Origin: CAZAMI01 sp964627805
Lineage (GTDB): Archaea; Thermoproteota; Thermoprotei_A; Sulfolobales; NBVN01
Reading direction: 5' to 3'
NCBI GenBank assembly: GCA_964627805.1
Contig: CAZVLA010000028.1
Coordinates: forward strand, 26,535 to 90,534
DNA: 64,000 nt
Shown here: piece after piece, positions 35,181 to 45,018 of the stretch
Position numbering within the stretch: position 1 is the stretch's first letter
How the letters are laid out: each line of letters starts with the position of its first letter
Notes under the pieces: generated by a model
What the model was told of the DNA's origin: nothing
The model's database searches: none
What the model saw: the letters and a program-made list of their open reading frames with translations, nothing else
Made by a program: the position numbers and the translations under genes

Positions 35181-35935
35181 GGAGATTAAGATTGGCTCAA
35201 TACAGCTTAACTGGTTGCGAGGGCTGTGCCATATCATTAATTGATGCTATCTCATCACATCCTAAGCTACTTAATTACATAGAGATAGTCTCTTCTAGAA
35301 TAATTGGTTACCTAGGTGTTGAGGATTCTGATGTAGCCCTTGTTGACGGCGCTGTAGTCACTAAACATGATGAGGAGTTAGCTAGAGCTGTGAGGAGGTC
35401 AGCCGACGTCTTAGTTGCTGTTGGTTCATGCGCACACATAGGTGGGTTAAGTACTCTGAAGGATGCCTTAGGATCTTCACACCTTAAGGTATACAAGAAG
35501 TGGCCGTTAAAGATCGAGCATATTGAGAGACCTAAGGCATTAAGCGATATTGTAAGTGTTGATTACTTCCTCCCAGGGTGTCCGCCAGATCCTGAAGATT
35601 TAGCCAACTTACTTAAGTTACTGATACTCGGTAGGAGGTTTAGACTACCGGATAAGCCCCTATGCTATGAATGCAGGTTATTCGGTACTTTAGAGTGCTT
35701 ACTTAAGAGAGGAGAGGTCTGCTTAGGACCTATCGTGATCTCAGGTTGCGGTGCTAGGTGCCCATCATTAGGTGCCCCATGTATGGGTTGTAGAGGTTTA
35801 CAGGATGACGCTGACATACCTACCTTCTTGAGGACTGCTAGAGAGTTAGGTCTTAGAGTTGGTGACGTATTAGACGCTATGCTTCCCTTCCTTAACAGAT
35901 ACTTAAGAAGTATTGAGGTTAGGAGAAAGGTATGA
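35177..35935 (+). CDS. hydD: NiFe hydrogenase delta (small) subunit
   Basis: A 252-aa small subunit. The proximal cluster motif GCEGC (13-17), VGSCAHIGG near 82 and FLPGCPPDPE are intact, followed by further cysteines for medial/distal clusters (LCYECRLFGTLECL, CGARCPSLGAPCMGC). ATG overlaps the hydG stop in ATGA. It forms the catalytic heterodimer with HydA. Confidence 0.88.
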   Translation: MRRLRLAQYSLTGCEGCAISLIDAISSHPKLLNYIEIVSSRIIGYLGVEDSDVALVDGAVVTKHDEELARAVRRSADVLVAVGSCAHIGGLSTLKDALGSSHLKVYKKWPLKIEHIERPKALSDIVSVDYFLPGCPPDPEDLANLLKLLILGRRFRLPDKPLCYECRLFGTLECLLKRGEVCLGPIVISGCGARCPSLGAPCMGCRGLQDDADIPTFLRTARELGLRVGDVLDAMLPFLNRYLRSIEVRRKV

Positions 35936-35944
35936 GGTGATTAT

Positions 35945-37234
35945 ATGGGTTTAGAGTTGAGTATTGAGGAGGTCGCTAGGATTGAGGGTCACGCTGGTAT
36001 TAATGTAGTTATTGAAGGTAATAACGTAATTACCGAGTTTAAGGTTTTCGAGGGTGCTAGGCTCTTCGAGGACTTCCTAATTGGTAGGAGGGCTGATGAA
36101 GTACCTAAGCTAGCTAGTAGAATCTGCGGGATATGCGGTATCACTCACTCCGTAGCTGCTTCTAAAGCCATTGATAAGGCATTAGGTATTAAGGTGAATG
36201 ATAATGTTAAGTTAGTTAGGGAATTACTACTTAATCTCAACATAATTGAGAGTCACTTGCTTCACGTGGTATTCCTATCATTACCTGACATCTTCGGTGT
36301 TAATTCATTCCTTGAATTGCCTAAGGAGGTACTTAATTATTCCTTAAGGATCATAAACTTTAGGGAGGCTATTGGTAACCTTATTAAGCTCCTAGTAGGT
36401 GATAGGGTGCATGGCAAGACATTCACCGTAGGTGGGTTTACGTACCTACCACCTAGAGAGGAAGTAATGGAGTTTAAGGACATACTGTCCGATGCTTATG
36501 AAGCAGTTAAGGAGTTTACTGAGGAACTAATTAGTAAGTATGAGGAGTGGTTTAAGAGTATAATCCTTAAGAAGAGGAAGCACTTCGTAGCCCTTAGTAG
36601 TAGGAATTATTCACCTTACGATGGTGTAGTATCCATCGATGATAGAGTAGAGTTAAGTGAGGATGAATTCACTAATGAGATACGTGAGGTGAGCGTTACT
36701 TACTCGACAGCCAAAAGGGTTTACTTAAAGAACGGAGAGCCGTTCATGGTCGGTGCTCTAGCTAGATTAATTACTAATAGGTCAGTAGTGCCTCGCGAAT
36801 TAAGTAGTCTCCTCAATCAGTTACTAAGGGAGGCACCAGAGGTTGAGCCAGGCTTAATACCTTTAGCTCAACTCATAGAGTCTGCATATCTTATACTGAA
36901 GTCGCTAACACTGATCGATAGGTATGAGAGAAAGCCTTCATTAAGTACTGCTAAACTTAGGGGAGGTACTGCTACGGCATTAGTTGAGGCACCACGCGGT
37001 ATACTCCTACATCACTATAGCGTAGATCCTACAGGAGTAGTAAGGAATGTAAATATAATAACACCTACAGCATTCTTCGCAGCTGATCTTGAGGATTCAT
37101 TGAAACACTACACACTAAATAAGCTAGGTATGGGTATACCCTTAAGTGACTTAAGGAGGAGGTTAGAGGATATCGTTAGGTGCTACGACCCCTGCATCTC
37201 ATGTTCAGTACACGTAATCAGAATTAAGGATTAA
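35945..37234 (+). CDS. hydA: NiFe hydrogenase alpha (large, catalytic) subunit
   Basis: A 429-aa large subunit. The NiFe ligands are complete: L1 RICGICGITHS (Cys61, Cys64) and L2 DPCISCSVH near the C-terminus (Cys417, Cys420, His423). The six residues after His423 (VIRIKD) would be cut off by the maturation protease. The group is 3-type, bidirectional NAD(P)-linked/sulfhydrogenase. No hyp maturation genes are in the window. The operon ends 2 bases before the opposite-strand tRNA-Thr gene. Confidence 0.9.
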   Translation: MGLELSIEEVARIEGHAGINVVIEGNNVITEFKVFEGARLFEDFLIGRRADEVPKLASRICGICGITHSVAASKAIDKALGIKVNDNVKLVRELLLNLNIIESHLLHVVFLSLPDIFGVNSFLELPKEVLNYSLRIINFREAIGNLIKLLVGDRVHGKTFTVGGFTYLPPREEVMEFKDILSDAYEAVKEFTEELISKYEEWFKSIILKKRKHFVALSSRNYSPYDGVVSIDDRVELSEDEFTNEIREVSVTYSTAKRVYLKNGEPFMVGALARLITNRSVVPRELSSLLNQLLREAPEVEPGLIPLAQLIESAYLILKSLTLIDRYERKPSLSTAKLRGGTATALVEAPRGILLHHYSVDPTGVVRNVNIITPTAFFAADLEDSLKHYTLNKLGMGIPLSDLRRRLEDIVRCYDPCISCSVHVIRIKD

Positions 37235-37236
37235 TT

Positions 37237-37329
<93 letters not shown>

Positions 37330-37436
37330 TCCAATCTTAAGGGTATATTTTAGGGGATTTAAAGGTTTGATACGTCCTTACCTTAGTCAGAATGCCTTAT
37401 ATAGATTGACCCAAACCCTTGATTAGGGTGTGTGTA

Positions 37437-38813
37437 GTGTTGAGGACTAAGGTTATAGCATCTTTAGGTCCCGCATCCTCAACTCCGGAGGTTATTGAGG
37501 GGCTCTGTAGGGCTGGTGTCTCTGGCTTTAGGATAAACTTCGCTCACGGTAACCCGAACTACTGGGATGAATTAATTAAGGTTGTTAGGGAGTGTGAGGA
37601 GAAGTTCGATAAGCCATACACCTTGATCGGTGATTTAAGGGGCTCATCGATTAGGATAGGTGATTTAGAGGGTGAAATCAAGCTAAAGAAGGGTGAGACT
37701 GCTAAGTTCATATTGAGTAATTCAAGCAGCGGCGATGAGATACCATTACCTAATCCCGCGGTTTTCGAGAACTTAGAGCCCGGTGATATCATAGTTATGG
37801 ATGACGGTAAGGTTAGGTTAAGGGTTGTTGATGTGGGTTCAGACTTCGCTGTTGTTGCTGCATTAACCGATGCTATCATAAAATCTAGGAAGGCCTTAGT
37901 TGTTAAGGGTAAGGAGTTCGACTTACCTCCACTAACTAATAAGGACTTAAGCGACATTAAGTATGCTTGCTCTAGAGGTTTTGATTACATAGGTCTTAGC
38001 TATGTAAAGAGGGCGTCTGATGTTTACTTACTTAAGGATTACTTAAATGAGGTTGGGTGTAGGGCTAAGGTCATAGCTAAGATAGAGACTAGGTCAGCCG
38101 TTAATAACTTAGATGAGATTATATCGGCTTGCGATGCTGTATTAGTTGCTCGTGGGGACCTAGGTATGAATTTCGGTATTGAGGAGATACCGAGAATCCA
38201 GAGGTTAGTAGTTAATAAGGCTAGGAGAGCGGGTAAGCCCGTGATAGTGGCTACTCAGTTACTTGAGTCAATGATGGAGAACCCCATACCGACTAGGTCT
38301 GAGGCAGTGGATATTAGCGTAGCTGTTAGTGAGGGTGTTGATGCCCTAATGCTAACTGGTGAGACGGCTGTTGGTAAGTACCCTATAGAAGCTGTTAAGT
38401 GGTTAATCAAGATAGTTAAGACTGCTGAGGAGTATGTGAAGCCCGAGGAGATTCACCCTAAAGGTAAGACTAAGGTCATGTACGTTAAAGGCGTTATTGA
38501 GTTAGCTCAGAGCTTAGGTGCTAAAATAATACTATACTCACTACATGGGCACACAGCAAGGTACTTAGCAGCTCTAAGACCTTCAGTACCTACTTACGTG
38601 GGAGTACCGAGTATAAACGTAGCTAGAAGCATCAATATCTTATGGGGTCTTAAACCGTTGATAGTAGAGACCAATGACTATGATGAGGGACTTGAGAAGG
38701 CTTACCACATGCTACTTGAACAGGGGGAGGTCAAGATAGGTGACTTAGTAATAATGACTTACGGAATGAAGGGTGAGGAGCAGTTAATTAAGGTTAGGAG
38801 AGTTATGGAGTAA
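37437..38813 (+). CDS. pyk: Pyruvate kinase
   Basis: About 458 aa. RTKVIASLGPASS at the start, SGFRINFAHGN, AKIETRSAVNNLDEII, VLVARGDLGMNFG and TQLLESMMENP are canonical. It forms pyruvate and ATP from PEP. Start taken at GTG 37437 with GGTG 7 bases upstream and TATA-like CTTATATAG near 37395. An earlier TTG at 37419 is in frame but precedes that site. Confidence 0.92.
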   Translation: MLRTKVIASLGPASSTPEVIEGLCRAGVSGFRINFAHGNPNYWDELIKVVRECEEKFDKPYTLIGDLRGSSIRIGDLEGEIKLKKGETAKFILSNSSSGDEIPLPNPAVFENLEPGDIIVMDDGKVRLRVVDVGSDFAVVAALTDAIIKSRKALVVKGKEFDLPPLTNKDLSDIKYACSRGFDYIGLSYVKRASDVYLLKDYLNEVGCRAKVIAKIETRSAVNNLDEIISACDAVLVARGDLGMNFGIEEIPRIQRLVVNKARRAGKPVIVATQLLESMMENPIPTRSEAVDISVAVSEGVDALMLTGETAVGKYPIEAVKWLIKIVKTAEEYVKPEEIHPKGKTKVMYVKGVIELAQSLGAKIILYSLHGHTARYLAALRPSVPTYVGVPSINVARSINILWGLKPLIVETNDYDEGLEKAYHMLLEQGEVKIGDLVIMTYGMKGEEQLIKVRRVME

Positions 38814-38880
38814 CTCAACTACGTCTTATAGCCTTAAACTATTTTTAACTTCAGTAACCCATTACTTTGAGGGTAGTTAA

Positions 38881-39663
38881 ATGGCTGGTAAGAGAGGCAG
38901 AAAGAAGCGTAAGGAGGCAGGTAAGATAGTCGTTAAGAAGCATGCTAGAGCTAGAATATCCCTCCCTAGGATTAGATGGGATATAGTTATAGTGGTTGTA
39001 ATTGTAGGGTTAATAGCTACCGCTACCTTCCTAGCCTACACCTCAAGTAGGGGAGGTAATACGGAAAAGCTAAGTTATAGTGACTTACTTAAGTACCTAG
39101 GCGATGTTGCGAGTGGAAAGAATGAAAAGCTAGCCCTTGACTTATTCTACAACGTCAGAGGTGATATAGTTACTTCAAGTGGTATATTAGGTATTAAGGA
39201 CACATTGCAGGTAGATATTAGATTCTCTAAAGTAACGCTACCAGCACCTAAGAACTCAAGTAAGAGTAAGCAGATAGTTATTAAGGGGTACTTAGTATTC
39301 TACTATGGCCTCGAGTATCTTAACGAGCTATATAACTTACTAGGTATGAGTAATAACCTAAAGAACCTATCACAAGTACTGGTTAATATTGATAAACTTA
39401 ATAGAAGTGTTAAGAACCTTAAAGTAGTTGATGCAGGAAGTGAAAGGATTAAGTTAGGCAGGATAGGTTATGTAGATACTTACAAGCAAATAATTACATA
39501 TAAAGCCAAGATAGGTAGTAAGTACTATCCTGTTGAACTAAAGGTGTGGAGAGAGAGGAATTACGGAGTTCCTGTTAAGGTATGTATAAGGATCAGCGAA
39601 TATGAATTGAACATAACGCTTAATTCATATAGACCTAGAGTTATAGGGGCAGGGATTAAGTAG
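38881..39663 (+). CDS. Membrane-anchored extracellular protein, unknown
   Basis: A 260-aa protein with a highly basic N-terminus (KRGRKKRKEAGKIVVKKHARAR), one transmembrane helix at about 34-56, then a 200-residue beta-rich domain with several N-glycosylation sequons (NSS, NLS, NRS, NIT). Topology is cytoplasmic-N, outside-C. No family recognised. It is convergent with speE. Confidence 0.6.
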   Translation: MAGKRGRKKRKEAGKIVVKKHARARISLPRIRWDIVIVVVIVGLIATATFLAYTSSRGGNTEKLSYSDLLKYLGDVASGKNEKLALDLFYNVRGDIVTSSGILGIKDTLQVDIRFSKVTLPAPKNSSKSKQIVIKGYLVFYYGLEYLNELYNLLGMSNNLKNLSQVLVNIDKLNRSVKNLKVVDAGSERIKLGRIGYVDTYKQIITYKAKIGSKYYPVELKVWRERNYGVPVKVCIRISEYELNITLNSYRPRVIGAGIK

Positions 39664-39677
39664 GTTTAGCATAAAAA

Positions 39678-40562
39678 CTACTCTTTACTAAACTTACTGA
39701 TTAATATCGGTATCTTAAATAGTGCTTCATGGAAATCACCGCTATATACCTTACACTCAACGCCTCTCTTCTTAAGTACCTCATTAACATATCTGGAACT
39801 TAGATTTGCTGGATCTAAAGCGTCTGATGCCGTTACGAAGTTACAAGCGTATGCAAACGCAGGTACCCATACCCAATACTCCCTGACCTTACTAAATACT
39901 GCTTTAATGTTGTTTAATACCCTAGTATATGTTCGTGGGTAGAAGAACGATGAACCTGCCTGTGTCACTATTATTCCATCAGGTTTAAGTATTCTCTTAA
40001 CTTCACGGTAGAATTCCCTTGAGTAGAGTTTCCTAGCAATCTCGGGTCCGTACGGATCCGTTAAGTCAAGTATTATTACGTCGAAGGTCTTACCAGCTAC
40101 CTTCTTCACGTATTCTCTGCCGTCCATGATCACTAACTGCGCTCTGGGGTCGTAGAAGGAACCCTTATGCATGAATTCCAGGTACTTCTTGGAGAACTCG
40201 ATCAGCTCACCATCTATGTCAACCATAACTGCCTTCTCAACTATTGAGTGCTTAAGTACCTCCCTTAAGGTAGCTCCCTCACCACCACCTATAATTAATA
40301 CTCTCCTAGGACTTGGGTGAGTAACCATTACTGGATGCACGAGTGACTCATGATAAATGAATTCATCGGCTTCAGTCGACTGTATTAGCCCATCCAGAAC
40401 TAAGCCTCTCCCGAAATCCTCGAATTCAACTATCTGAACCTCTTGGTACTTTGTCTTAGTAGCTAATATTATCTTCTTTATTTTAGCAATCATTAGCGAG
40501 TGTTTCGATATACTCTCAATAACCGAGAGTCCAGGTACTTCTACTAGCTCCCCCATACGCAC
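39678..40562 (-). CDS. speE: Spermidine synthase-type aminopropyltransferase
   Basis: A 294-aa enzyme using decarboxylated SAM to make spermidine or longer polyamines. IIGGGEGATLREVLKH, MVDIDGELIEFSKKYL, IMDGREYVKK and the catalytic LTDPYGP motif (in DVIILDLTDPYGPE) are present. Long polyamines are common in hyperthermophiles. GTG start at 40562 (ATG 6 bases in is possible). Confidence 0.88.
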   Translation of the reverse strand: MRMGELVEVPGLSVIESISKHSLMIAKIKKIILATKTKYQEVQIVEFEDFGRGLVLDGLIQSTEADEFIYHESLVHPVMVTHPSPRRVLIIGGGEGATLREVLKHSIVEKAVMVDIDGELIEFSKKYLEFMHKGSFYDPRAQLVIMDGREYVKKVAGKTFDVIILDLTDPYGPEIARKLYSREFYREVKRILKPDGIIVTQAGSSFFYPRTYTRVLNNIKAVFSKVREYWVWVPAFAYACNFVTASDALDPANLSSRYVNEVLKKRGVECKVYSGDFHEALFKIPILISKFSKE

Positions 40563-40620
40563 TACCCATGTCAGAAGTAAGTAAAGTAATTTAAGTGATT
40601 AAGTTATGCTTGTTAGGTGA

Positions 40621-41217
40621 TTGAAGGTGTTAAGCGTATTAGTTCAGGATGTCGTGCTATTATTTATAGTTATTGACCCATTAACACTGGCTGTTTACTT
40701 AACCGCTAGTACAGCTGGTCTAGGTAAGGAGGGGCAGGAGAGACTCATTAGGACTGCCGTACTAGCTGCATCATTAATTCTAGGCTTATTCGCTGTAGTC
40801 GGCGATTACGTAATGCATTACTTCAGCATAAGTATTAGTGACTTCATGATAGCTTTAGGGGCTGTACTACTTATTTTCTCAGTACTTGACTTCCTAGGTA
40901 AGACACCGTATGGTTCAGTAAGTGATAGTTTCGCTATAGTACCCATAGCTACTCCCTTAATAGCTGGACCAGCAGCCATCTCTACGGTCATCTACATAAA
41001 GTACGCTCACGGTTACTTAAACGCTGTTGTATCCATAGTTATTAATATGATCCTTACCTACGTAATACTTAAGCAGGGAGTTAAGGTATCTAAGCTACTT
41101 GGGCGTACAGGATCCTTAATACTTGATAAGGTCGTTTCACTAATACTAGCAGCTTTAGGTGTTTCGTTAATAAGACGTGGTATAGAGGATATAGTAGTGA
41201 GTATCTTACACAGGTAG
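40621..41217 (+). CDS. MarC-family membrane protein
   Basis: A 198-aa protein with six hydrophobic segments. FIVIDPLTLAVYLTASTAG near the start, FAIVPIATPLIAGPAAIS in the middle and GVKVSKLLGRTGSLILDKVVSLILAALGVSLIRRGIED at the end match the MarC/YhgN pattern. The role in archaea is unknown. TTG start; 4 bases before the XPD gene, in the same operon. Confidence 0.82.
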   Translation: MKVLSVLVQDVVLLFIVIDPLTLAVYLTASTAGLGKEGQERLIRTAVLAASLILGLFAVVGDYVMHYFSISISDFMIALGAVLLIFSVLDFLGKTPYGSVSDSFAIVPIATPLIAGPAAISTVIYIKYAHGYLNAVVSIVINMILTYVILKQGVKVSKLLGRTGSLILDKVVSLILAALGVSLIRRGIEDIVVSILHR

Positions 41218-41221
41218 AAAT

Positions 41222-43033
41222 ATGAAGTTCCCTTACGAGAGCTTTAGGAAAGGTCAGAGGGAGTCGATTGAGAGGGTGAGGAAGAACTTAGGCAAGTTAA
41301 TAGTTCTTAAAGCACCTACAGGATTCGGTAAGACCATCGTAGCGTTATTAGGTCATACTAACGTGGAGAAAGTCCTCTACGTAGTTAGGACTAGGAACGA
41401 AATGGCTCCAGTAATTAAAGAGTTAAGGAAGTTGAATGAGTCATTCACTATAGTATTTAGCGGCAGGAGAATGTGCCCATTACTGCCTAAGAAAAACGTA
41501 AGGCCTGAGGACTTCTGGATTAACTGTAAGTTGGTTAGGACGAAGGGATTATGTCATTATTACCAAAGACTTGAAGAAATTGACTACGACATGATTCAAG
41601 ACATACTTAAGTTCTCAAGTAGTGACCCTCACGAACTAAGCTTGTCAATAGCTAAGAACCTCGATGTATGCCCCTTCTTCGCCCTTACAGGCTTGATTAA
41701 ATATAGTAAATACGTAGTAGCTACATATCCTTACCTATTTAGGGAGGAGGTGTTTAAGACTGCATTTAGTGATGTAGGTCTTGATGATTATTACGTAATT
41801 ATTGATGAAGCCCATATAATATTAAATCCTCAGACACTCTTTGAGGAGGAATTAAGTGAGGGTGATGTTACTGAAGCTATGAAGGAGGTTAGGAGCTACA
41901 GTGTCGGTGAAGAGATTTGGAATTATTTAAGTAGTTTGAAGGAAGTCATTAGTAAGTTAAGGAGTGAAAGACTGAAGAGGATTGATAAGTCAATAGTGTA
42001 TCCTGGCGAAGGTATTAAGCAGTTGATTGAGGACGCGATACTTGATATTAGGTTACGTAAGCTGCGTGAGTTAATGAGTAGTAGCGCTAGTGAGTTAATG
42101 AGCATTAGTACAAAGTTAAGTAAAGTAGCTAAGTTTCTACTCTATGCTAGTAACGATTCATTTAGTATTTACGGACAAGTAATTGGTGAAGGTATTAAGG
42201 TTATTAAGGCGTTGCCTACGGACTACACACCACTACGTGAGAGACTAAAGATTGCTAAAGGCGTTCTGTTAATGTCAGGTACGATACCCCCTAAGGAAGT
42301 TGTTGACTACATACTCTCCGCGGATACCTACTACATAGATGTTGAGGGAGACTATGGCAGGGTATTCCCTAGAAGTAACATATTCGTTTGTGTCTACCGT
42401 GAAGTAACTTCAAGCTACCGTTACCGAGGTACTGAGATGTACTTAAGGTATGGTAAGCTAATTGAATTAATCAGTAAGTACTCACCTAGGGGTGTTGTCC
42501 TAGTTATATACCCTAGCTACTCATTCATGAATGAAGTACTTAGTAATATAATAATTGAAGATGCTTCACAAATTATTGAGGGTAGGGAAACTAACATAGC
42601 CAGTGTGGTTAATAATGTTCTTAAAGGTGAGAAAGTAGTCATTCACGCAGTAGCGGGTGGTAAGCTAAGTGAGGGTATTGAAATCATAGACCCCTCCACT
42701 AGTAGGTCATTAATTAAGGTAGTAGTTATAGCTGGTGTACCATATCCGCAACCAGATGACTACGTTAGTGACTTAAGGAGTAAGTTAGAACGTGAAATGC
42801 CTAGTAATGTCGCTAGTAGGTTAGTTATGGATGTACCAGCAACTATAAAGGTCCTTCAATCAATAGGTAGGGCTATTAGGTCTGAGTACGACCGAGCATT
42901 CATAGTGTTAGCAGATAGGAGATTCTTACTACCTAGGATTAGGAAGTTACTTAACTTAAGTTACGACTTAGTATCTAGTAATATTAAAGTACTAGCTAAC
43001 TACTTAAAGAGATTTCATGAAGGTACTCTCTAA
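41222..43033 (+). CDS. xpd: XPD/Rad3-type Fe-S DNA helicase
   Basis: A 603-aa SF2 helicase. Walker A APTGFGKT (31-38), four Fe-S cysteines (Cys82, Cys98, Cys107 and one in LDVCPFF near 144), DEAH box IIDEAHI, and motif VI QSIGRAIRSEYD are present. It unwinds DNA 5' to 3' in repair or transcription-related processes. Its end overlaps the convergent membrane protein gene by 38 bases. Confidence 0.92.
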   Translation: MKFPYESFRKGQRESIERVRKNLGKLIVLKAPTGFGKTIVALLGHTNVEKVLYVVRTRNEMAPVIKELRKLNESFTIVFSGRRMCPLLPKKNVRPEDFWINCKLVRTKGLCHYYQRLEEIDYDMIQDILKFSSSDPHELSLSIAKNLDVCPFFALTGLIKYSKYVVATYPYLFREEVFKTAFSDVGLDDYYVIIDEAHIILNPQTLFEEELSEGDVTEAMKEVRSYSVGEEIWNYLSSLKEVISKLRSERLKRIDKSIVYPGEGIKQLIEDAILDIRLRKLRELMSSSASELMSISTKLSKVAKFLLYASNDSFSIYGQVIGEGIKVIKALPTDYTPLRERLKIAKGVLLMSGTIPPKEVVDYILSADTYYIDVEGDYGRVFPRSNIFVCVYREVTSSYRYRGTEMYLRYGKLIELISKYSPRGVVLVIYPSYSFMNEVLSNIIIEDASQIIEGRETNIASVVNNVLKGEKVVIHAVAGGKLSEGIEIIDPSTSRSLIKVVVIAGVPYPQPDDYVSDLRSKLEREMPSNVASRLVMDVPATIKVLQSIGRAIRSEYDRAFIVLADRRFLLPRIRKLLNLSYDLVSSNIKVLANYLKRFHEGTL

Positions 43034-43637
43034 GTGACTTAGTTAATATAGCAATTATCACGAGCATCGAAAGAATTACTAGGGTTAATGATATGGGTGC
43101 CGAGAAACTCATTAACATCCCGGCTTCACCACTGATTACAGACATTAGTTCATTTCCGGATTGACCCAACTCCTTAATTAGTAATGGACCGGAACTTACT
43201 TCAAAGGGTATGTAGGTTATACCTATAGCGTACAGTAGTAGTGATATAGTTATTAATAGCTTATTCCTTAAGACGTACTTAGATAGAGCTATACATAAGA
43301 ATGTAAGTAATGGTATAGGTGATATATAAGACGTTATTAGCGTTAATGAGACCAACTGCGGCTTAGCCTTACTCAATGAATCAATGAATAATGCCATTGA
43401 GACGAAACATAACAGTATAGATATTATCAATGCATACTTAATCAGTAATCTTATCTTGAAATGTATGTTATTGAAGACCCTTAACCTCAGTAGTAGGAAT
43501 ATTGATGAACCGATTACTATTAAGCAAACGTATTGAGGGGTCATAAATCCTGTTAGTGTAATTACTGCCAATATGTATAGTATTATTAGGGTATTTACTC
43601 CAGCCTTACTTAATTCATAACTACTCAATACTTCCAC
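42996..43637 (-). CDS. Six-helix membrane protein, unknown
   Basis: A 213-aa hydrophobic protein with about six transmembrane segments. No family recognised. It lies immediately after the dihydroorotase-family gene on the same strand (1-base gap) and may belong to that operon, perhaps as transporter or accessory membrane protein. Its last 38 bases overlap the XPD coding region on the other strand. Confidence 0.55.
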   Translation of the reverse strand: MEVLSSYELSKAGVNTLIILYILAVITLTGFMTPQYVCLIVIGSSIFLLLRLRVFNNIHFKIRLLIKYALIISILLCFVSMALFIDSLSKAKPQLVSLTLITSYISPIPLLTFLCIALSKYVLRNKLLITISLLLYAIGITYIPFEVSSGPLLIKELGQSGNELMSVISGEAGMLMSFSAPISLTLVILSMLVIIAILTKSLREYLHEISLSS

Positions 43638-43638
43638 C

Positions 43639-45015
43639 CTACTGCTTTACCTCATAAACGTAACTACTCACTTTCCTGTCTAGATTTAGTACTCCATTAT
43701 CAAGTACTACGTAACCATTAATTAATACGTACTTAGGCCAACCACATAATTCCAGCCCCTCATAAGGGCTCCAATCCACTTTCTGATGTAACCTATTAGC
43801 GTCTACCTTAACACATACGTTAGGTTCTATTAGTACTATGTCAGCATCTGAACCCACGGCAAGTACCCCCTTCTTAGGGTAGAGCCCAGTAATTCTAGCT
43901 GGGTTTGCCGATACTACATCAATGAACCTCTCAAGCGTTAATATCTTAAGTACCTTACATCCTAAGGTATACACTAAAGGTATCATAACTTCTAGACTAG
44001 GTATCCCTCCCCAAGCATCCCAAACACTACCCTCCTTCTCCTCTCTTGTAGAAGGTGCGTGATCTGTAGCTACGGCGTCAATCACACCATTCGCTAAGCC
44101 TCTCCATAACGCCTTTACGTCGTCTGTACTCTTGAGGGACGGATTCATCTTAAGTAAATTACCTAACCTCCTCACGTCATCCCTTGTGAAGTATAGGTAT
44201 TGAGGACATGTTTCAGCAGTTACTCTAACACCTAATTCCTTACCTCTCCTAACCTCCTCAAGACCCTGCTTAGATGATACATGAGCTACGTGTATCCTTA
44301 AATTAAATAACCTAGCTATATCCACTACCCTCCTTATAGCTATAGCCTCAGCTTCAGCAGGTCTTGATTCATGATGTGCTAATGGATCATCTCTACCTGA
44401 CCGTCTTAACTCATTAACTAAGTACTCAATTATTGCGTCGTCTTCAGCGTGAATTATTGGTAAAGCACCGTAATTATTGATCTCAGTAAGTGCTCTCGTA
44501 ATACCTTCGTCGGTCTTTGGTCTAAAGGGCTTACACGTAAATACTTTAAATGACTTAACTCCGTACCTAATTAGTTGAGGTACATTAGCTATGTTGTCTT
44601 CGTTCATCATCCCTCCATGAATCCCGAAGTTAATCAGTGAGTTCTTCACCCCTTCGTCGTACTTCTTAAGTAGATTCTTTAAATTATCCACATACATCCT
44701 TAATGGCATGTCAAAGAATGTTGTTATACCGCCATATATAGCTGATATGCTTCCCTCCCTAAAGTCTTCATGATGGGTGTAGTCTGGATCGTAAATGTGT
44801 GCATGAATGTCTATACCTCCTGGTATCGCTATTAAACCCTTACCCCTAACTACTCTATCAACCTTACTTAAGTACAGACTGTAGTCCCTAACTATCTTCT
44901 CAATTCTTCCATTACTTACCACTATTGATGCTTGAGTAACTTCATTACCCTTTAGAGGTATCAGCACATCTCTTATTAGTACATCGTACATCAAGTTAAA
45001 AACACCTTTAGTCAC
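43639..45015 (-). CDS. Dihydroorotase-family cyclic amidohydrolase
   Basis: A 458-aa amidohydrolase with the full metal set: HAHIYDP near 72, the carboxylated Lys of GVKSFKVF near 160, IIHAEDD, VAHVSS and TDHAPS. KMNPSLKSTDDVKALWRGLANGVIDAVATD is characteristic of dihydroorotase/allantoinase. Whether it acts on dihydroorotate, allantoin or a dihydropyrimidine is uncertain. It is followed by the unknown membrane protein gene, and the adenine deaminase gene precedes it by 3 bases. Confidence 0.75.
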   Translation of the reverse strand: MTKGVFNLMYDVLIRDVLIPLKGNEVTQASIVVSNGRIEKIVRDYSLYLSKVDRVVRGKGLIAIPGGIDIHAHIYDPDYTHHEDFREGSISAIYGGITTFFDMPLRMYVDNLKNLLKKYDEGVKNSLINFGIHGGMMNEDNIANVPQLIRYGVKSFKVFTCKPFRPKTDEGITRALTEINNYGALPIIHAEDDAIIEYLVNELRRSGRDDPLAHHESRPAEAEAIAIRRVVDIARLFNLRIHVAHVSSKQGLEEVRRGKELGVRVTAETCPQYLYFTRDDVRRLGNLLKMNPSLKSTDDVKALWRGLANGVIDAVATDHAPSTREEKEGSVWDAWGGIPSLEVMIPLVYTLGCKVLKILTLERFIDVVSANPARITGLYPKKGVLAVGSDADIVLIEPNVCVKVDANRLHQKVDWSPYEGLELCGWPKYVLINGYVVLDNGVLNLDRKVSSYVYEVKQ

Positions 45016-45018
45016 TCA

